Assembly: GCF_001767395.1 (NCBI RefSeq)
Contig: NZ_CP017014.1
Location: 2,116,501 to 2,180,500 of the forward strand
Length of the DNA: 64,000 bases
From: Rhodococcus sp. WMMA185
GTDB taxonomy: Bacteria; Actinomycetota; Actinomycetes; Mycobacteriales; Mycobacteriaceae
Direction: 5' to 3'
Shown here: positions 58,444-64,000 of the stretch, in pieces
Layout: each line of letters opens with the position of its first letter
Numbering within the stretch: position 1 is the first letter of the stretch
Translations under genes and position numbers: made by a program
Notes under the pieces: model-generated
The model's database searches: none
Told to the model about the DNA's origin: nothing
Seen by the model: the letters and a program-made list of their open reading frames with translations, nothing else

Positions 58444-60459
58444 TTGATCGGCGAACTACTCGACAGACGTTATCGGGTGGATGCCGTGATTGCGCGTGGT
58501 GGTATGTCCACCGTCTACAGGGGGCTCGACACGCGCCTCGACCGTCCGGTGGCCATCAAAGTCATGGATCCGCAGTTCGCCGTCGATCCAGCGTTTCTGA
58601 CTCGGTTCGAGTTCGAGGCCCGCTCGGTGGCACGACTAGGGCACCCGTCCCTGGTCGCCGTCTACGACCAGGGCCACGACCGTGGCCACGTGTTCCTTGT
58701 GATGGAACTGGTCGACGGTGGAACGCTTCGCGAACTCCTGCGTGAACGCGGGCCGATGCCCCCGCACGCCGTTGCCGCGGTCGCGGGTCCTGTTCTCGAC
58801 GCTCTTGCCGTCGCACACCGGGCCGGGCTGGTGCATCGGGACGTCAAACCCGAGAACATCCTGATCTCCGACGGCGGCGAGGTGAAGATCGCTGACTTCG
58901 GCCTGGTGCGCGCCGCGGCCGCATCGAACACGACATCGAGCAGTGTGATCCTCGGCACCGCCGCGTACCTGTCTCCCGAGCAGGTGACCTCCGGGGTCGC
59001 GGACACCCGCAGCGACGTCTACTCCACCGGGGTTCTGCTGTTCGAACTCCTCACTGGACGCACCCCGTTCACCGGTGACACATCCCTGTCCATCGCCTAC
59101 CAGCGGATCAACCAGGACGTCCCCCTGCCCGGTTCGTTCATTGCCGGCGTCCCGCCCGAATTCGACGAATTGGTCGCCGAGGCCACCCACCGCGAACCGT
59201 CCCACCGTTTCGCCAACGCTGAGCAGATGGGGACGGCGCTGCGGAGCATCGCAACCGCACTGGACCTACCCGCATACCGGGTTCCGGCCCCGCGGCGCTC
59301 CGCACAGCACCTCGCAGCGGCAGCGGCTGCCCCGGCCGCATCACCCAACCCGGCCTCATCCGCCACGGTTCACCTCCCGCCCGCACCCTCGCCGCACCCC
59401 CCACCAGCACGCCAGCCGACACCACCCCCCAACGAGGTGCCCGAACAGCCTGGCGTTCAGCACACGAAGCTCGTCACCACCGCAACGCCACGCCCCCCAG
59501 TCGACGGTCATGACGAGTTCGCGCCCTCCGGGGAATCCGACGACAGGCACCCCTACGCAGACTTCGCCGCCCAACGCCAACGGTCCCGGCGCACGACGAT
59601 CGTGTGGCTGTTCATCATCTTGATACTCACCGTGGCGGTGGGGATCGGGGGCTGGTGGATGGGCTCGGGCCGGTACACCGCCGTCCCATCCATCGACGGC
59701 TTGGACCGCGAGGCCGCCGTTGCCGCCATCGAGTCCGCTGGACTCACAACACAAATCCGGGGTCAGTACTCGGACGACGCGGCCGCCGACACGGTTCTGG
59801 GGACCGATCCGGCATCAGGTTCACGAATTTCCCGCGACGGGACGGTGGATCTACTCGTCTCCCTCGGTAGGCCAACGGTGCCGACGCTACCTGCCGATGC
59901 TGCGCTTGGCTCGATCGAGCAGGAACTCCGCGACCGTACTTTCACCCCGGTAGATGGTGGTCAGGCATTCAGCACGAATGCTCCGGTCGGTGCGGTGGCC
60001 GCATTGGACCCGCCGCCCGGAACTGAACTTACGACCGGTTCACAGGTCAAAGTAATCGTCAGCAAAGGTGCTCCACCAGTTGACATCCCCGACGTCAAGG
60101 GCATGTCGGAAGCGGAAGCGCGCACCGCGCTCGAGGCGGTCGGCATCATCGTCCGAGACACCACAACCGAGTTCGACCCGAGGATCGAAGGCGGGAACGC
60201 GATCACTACCGATCCGGCGGCCGGTAGTCGGGTCAACGCAGGTACCAGTGTCACGTTGGCCTTGTCCGATGCCGTGCGGATCCCGATGCTGATCGGACAG
60301 AACACCGGGTCTGCACGTGAGGAACTGTCTCGGCTCGGACTCGAGGTGAGGGTGCGTCAGGTGGCAGACACCGATCGTTCACTGGTCATCAGTCAGAATC
60401 CAGGCAGCGGCGACCTGGTGAAGCCGGGAAGCACGGTCACGCTGGTCTCAGTGCCCTGA
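58444..60459 (+). CDS. pknL: Ser/Thr protein kinase PknL with PASTA repeats
   Basis: A 671-residue receptor kinase. Residues 1-270 are the kinase: 'ARGGMSTVYRG' (18-27), Lys39 in 'VAIKV', HRD 131-133, DFG 151-153 and an activation loop rich in Thr/Ser ('ASNTTSSSVILGTAAYLSPE'). A Pro-rich linker (about 285-345) leads to a membrane helix ('TTIVWLFIILILTVAVGIGGWW'). Four PASTA domains follow outside ('VPSIDGLDREAAVAAIESAGL', 'VDIPDVKGMSEAEARTALEAVGI', 'IPMLIGQNTGSAREELSRLGL'), as in peptidoglycan-sensing kinases. The TTG at 58444 is chosen for GGAGG seven bases before it. Confidence 0.93.
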   Translation: MIGELLDRRYRVDAVIARGGMSTVYRGLDTRLDRPVAIKVMDPQFAVDPAFLTRFEFEARSVARLGHPSLVAVYDQGHDRGHVFLVMELVDGGTLRELLRERGPMPPHAVAAVAGPVLDALAVAHRAGLVHRDVKPENILISDGGEVKIADFGLVRAAAASNTTSSSVILGTAAYLSPEQVTSGVADTRSDVYSTGVLLFELLTGRTPFTGDTSLSIAYQRINQDVPLPGSFIAGVPPEFDELVAEATHREPSHRFANAEQMGTALRSIATALDLPAYRVPAPRRSAQHLAAAAAAPAASPNPASSATVHLPPAPSPHPPPARQPTPPPNEVPEQPGVQHTKLVTTATPRPPVDGHDEFAPSGESDDRHPYADFAAQRQRSRRTTIVWLFIILILTVAVGIGGWWMGSGRYTAVPSIDGLDREAAVAAIESAGLTTQIRGQYSDDAAADTVLGTDPASGSRISRDGTVDLLVSLGRPTVPTLPADAALGSIEQELRDRTFTPVDGGQAFSTNAPVGAVAALDPPPGTELTTGSQVKVIVSKGAPPVDIPDVKGMSEAEARTALEAVGIIVRDTTTEFDPRIEGGNAITTDPAAGSRVNAGTSVTLALSDAVRIPMLIGQNTGSAREELSRLGLEVRVRQVADTDRSLVISQNPGSGDLVKPGSTVTLVSVP

Positions 60460-60480
60460 CCCCGCGGGAGCAGGGCACTG
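60449..60480. terminator. Inverted repeat between convergent pknL and aroG
   Basis: CAGTGCCCTG and CAGGGCACTG form a perfect 10-bp stem around a 12-base loop. The left arm runs into the pknL stop codon. There is no U-tract. The position between the ends of two facing genes fits a bidirectional terminator. Confidence 0.6.
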
Positions 60481-60501
60481 AGGAGTTCTCGTAGTTCGGC
60501 A

Positions 60502-62434
<1,933 letters not shown>

Positions 62435-62498
62435 GTCCGTAGACTATGCCCAACCGGGCCGCGTCAACAGGAACCCCCTACCCGCCAAGGAGGCATTG

Positions 62499-63806
62499 GT
62501 GCGTCTGACCTCGGATGGTCGACTGCCCGACATCCCCGTAGATGTACCGCAGGCGCCCCGCCGCCGTATCGGGTGGTTCGCATTCCGGGTCGTCGTCCTC
62601 GGCGGTCTTGTCGTCGGCCTCGCCTACAATCTGCTGGGCCTGCCTGGTTTCCGGGAGTTCGGCCACTACTACCGCATCGATCTGGACGTCTACCGCCTCG
62701 GAGGTTCCGTATTCCTGCAGGGTTCGACTCTCTACGGGTCGATGCCCCCTATCCAGATGGGGAGCTTCCTGCCGTTCACCTACCCCCCGTTGGCCGCGAT
62801 GATCTTCAGCCCATTGTCGATGATGTCGCTGGCGACTGCCGGGACGGTCGTGACCACATTGTCGTTGATCGCTCTACTCGGCGTGCTTTCCATCACCCTC
62901 GACTCACTCGGCATCGCCCCCCGCAAGACCCTGGTATGGGGGGCCCTCGGGGCGCTCGTGGTCTCCATGACGCTCGAGCCGGTGTACTCGACTCTGGACT
63001 ACGGACAGATCAACATCGCCCTGATGGTTCTGGTGGTCGCGGACTGCCTCCTGGAGCGGACGCCGTGGCCGAGGGGCATGCTGATCGGCCTGGCCGCCGC
63101 GATCAAGCTGACCCCTGCCATATTCGTTCTATACCTGTTGGTGCGCAAAGACTTTCGGGCGGCGGTAGTGACCGCGATCAGTTTCGTCTTGTTCGGCGCG
63201 CTGGGCGCGATGGTGACGTGGAGAGACTCTGTCACGTACTGGACGCAGACCCTCTTCGACTCACACCGGATCGGCACCCCGGCCTACCCCGCGAATCAGA
63301 GCATCACCGGTGTACTGGCTCGGCTCGGGCTGAGTGACTCTGATCGCTTGCCGATCTGGCTGCTACTGTGCGCCGCGGTTCTCGCGCTCACACTGATCGC
63401 GATGATCCGCGCACTCGAGTCGGGTCAAACGGCACTGGCCCTAGGACTCAACGCGATCCTGGGTCTGCTGGTGTCACCGGTGTCCTGGTCGCACCATTGG
63501 GTGTGGGTGTCGCCGATCGTCCTCGTTCTCGGGACCCTCGCGTACCGGCGTCGAAGCATCGCCCTGTCCGCCACCACGCTGGCCGGTCTCGTCGTCTTCA
63601 CATTGGCCGCCCAATGGAAACTCGGAGTGGGCCGGGCGGATGGCACCCATTGGAATCTGTGGGACCAGTTCCTGGTGTCGTCGTACGTGTGGTGGGCGCT
63701 GGCCGCCCTACTCGTCACGATCTTCGTGTTCCGTACCCGACCGCCGCAGCCCAGCGACGACAACCGACCGGAGAGCTTCGCCGATCGGACCGTACGTGTC
63801 GGCTGA
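62499..63806 (+). CDS. GT87-family alpha-mannosyltransferase (Rv2181-like)
   Basis: A 435-residue protein with about 10-12 helices in the GT87/DUF2029 family. 'YRIDLDVYRLGGSVFLQGSTLYG' holds the catalytic Asp-type loop, with 'LGQ'-like 'DYGQINIALMVLVVADCLLER' and 'AAAIKLTPAIFVLYLLVRKDF' behind it. The homologue Rv2181 adds alpha-1,2 branches on lipomannan and caps on lipoarabinomannan. The GTG at 62499 has AAGGAGG five bases upstream; a TTG directly before it is possible. With mptA upstream it makes this a lipomannan locus. Confidence 0.85.
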   Translation: MRLTSDGRLPDIPVDVPQAPRRRIGWFAFRVVVLGGLVVGLAYNLLGLPGFREFGHYYRIDLDVYRLGGSVFLQGSTLYGSMPPIQMGSFLPFTYPPLAAMIFSPLSMMSLATAGTVVTTLSLIALLGVLSITLDSLGIAPRKTLVWGALGALVVSMTLEPVYSTLDYGQINIALMVLVVADCLLERTPWPRGMLIGLAAAIKLTPAIFVLYLLVRKDFRAAVVTAISFVLFGALGAMVTWRDSVTYWTQTLFDSHRIGTPAYPANQSITGVLARLGLSDSDRLPIWLLLCAAVLALTLIAMIRALESGQTALALGLNAILGLLVSPVSWSHHWVWVSPIVLVLGTLAYRRRSIALSATTLAGLVVFTLAAQWKLGVGRADGTHWNLWDQFLVSSYVWWALAALLVTIFVFRTRPPQPSDDNRPESFADRTVRVG

Positions 63807-63834
63807 GAGACGACTCGACTGACGGACCGCTGTC

Positions 63835-64000
63835 TCAGCTCGCCCGTGTGTCCGGCAAGCGGGTGACGTCGGCAGCATCGGACACCGGGGCCGCATCGGA
63901 TACTGTGGCCGACGCACCCCCTGCCACGGGCACCATCTTCTTGGCCGTCGCCGCATAGATGTCGACGTATTCCTGGCCGGACAATTTCATCAGCGCGTAC
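63835..64000 (-). CDS. 1-acylglycerol-3-phosphate acyltransferase-like, C-terminal end (partial)
   Basis: The last 54 residues of a minus-strand gene that begins beyond the window. 'YALMKLSGQEYVDIYAATAKK' matches the end of mycobacterial PlsC-type acyltransferases (Rv2182c in position, after the Rv2181-like gene). The tail 'MVPVAGGASATVSDAAPVSDAADVTRLPDTRAS' is low complexity. The active-site HxxxxD block is outside the window, so the call rests on the tail and on gene order. Confidence 0.6.
   Translation of the reverse strand, partial: YALMKLSGQEYVDIYAATAKKMVPVAGGASATVSDAAPVSDAADVTRLPDTRAS

Overview
The window is high-GC actinobacterial DNA whose gene content and order point to Rhodococcus or a close relative in the Nocardiaceae. 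It carries wag31, sepF and the dcw cell-wall cluster in mycobacterial order, a dnaE1/rluD/lspA/dinB/ileS block, a CrtO/CruF-type carotenoid set, and mptA/pknL/aroG with mycolic-acid-bacterium neighbours. GTG and TTG starts, 4-bp stop/start overlaps and apparently leaderless promoters are frequent. The genus call is inference from remembered gene order; no database was searched.

Layout. 1-6.2 kb: the end of treY, a secreted GH64 beta-1,3-glucanase, a two-domain ABM-like protein, an Eis-type acetyltransferase, a DUF1918 protein and treZ (trehalose from glycogen). 6.1-10.7 kb: an MFS exporter with a divergent TetR regulator, ilvA, a Ddn-like F420 protein and a small membrane protein. 10.7-24.2 kb: dnaE1, rarD, a frameshifted membrane protein, rluD and lspA on the minus strand; two lipoprotein genes on the plus strand (the first frameshifted); then dinB and ileS with a T-box leader, and a small membrane protein. 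24.3-44.5 kb, all minus strand: wag31, yggT, sepF, yggS, pgeF, ftsZ, ftsQ, murC, murG, ftsW, murD, mraY, murF, murE, ftsI, an ftsL-like gene, rsmH and mraZ, a near-continuous division and peptidoglycan operon. A structured RNA candidate lies between mraZ and rsmH, and four 10-bp-spaced MraZ boxes lie ahead of mraZ.

45-64 kb: a DUF3040 protein, a HEPN-like protein and a GNAT protein around a consensus SOS box, then carotenoid genes (crtO, cruF, a cruG-like glycosyltransferase, crtE, crtI, crtB) interleaved with lppM, metF and mptA. After these come a Rv2175c-like regulator, pknL with PASTA repeats, aroG, a Rv2179c-like exoribonuclease, a Rv2181-like mannosyltransferase and the end of a plsC-like acyltransferase. 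Together the carotenoid genes predict a glycosylated, keto-modified monocyclic carotenoid. The lycopene cyclase is not in the window. In the tubercle bacillus the same backbone is present without crtO, cruF, the glycosyltransferase, crtI and crtB.

No rRNA, tRNA, insertion sequence, prophage or CRISPR array was seen. The least explained signals are the LexA-type box with an adjacent 13-bp perfect hairpin at 46.3 kb, 17-bp tandem repeats at 44.85 kb, repeats and a CTG start ahead of crtE, and two single-base frameshifts 2.6 kb apart.
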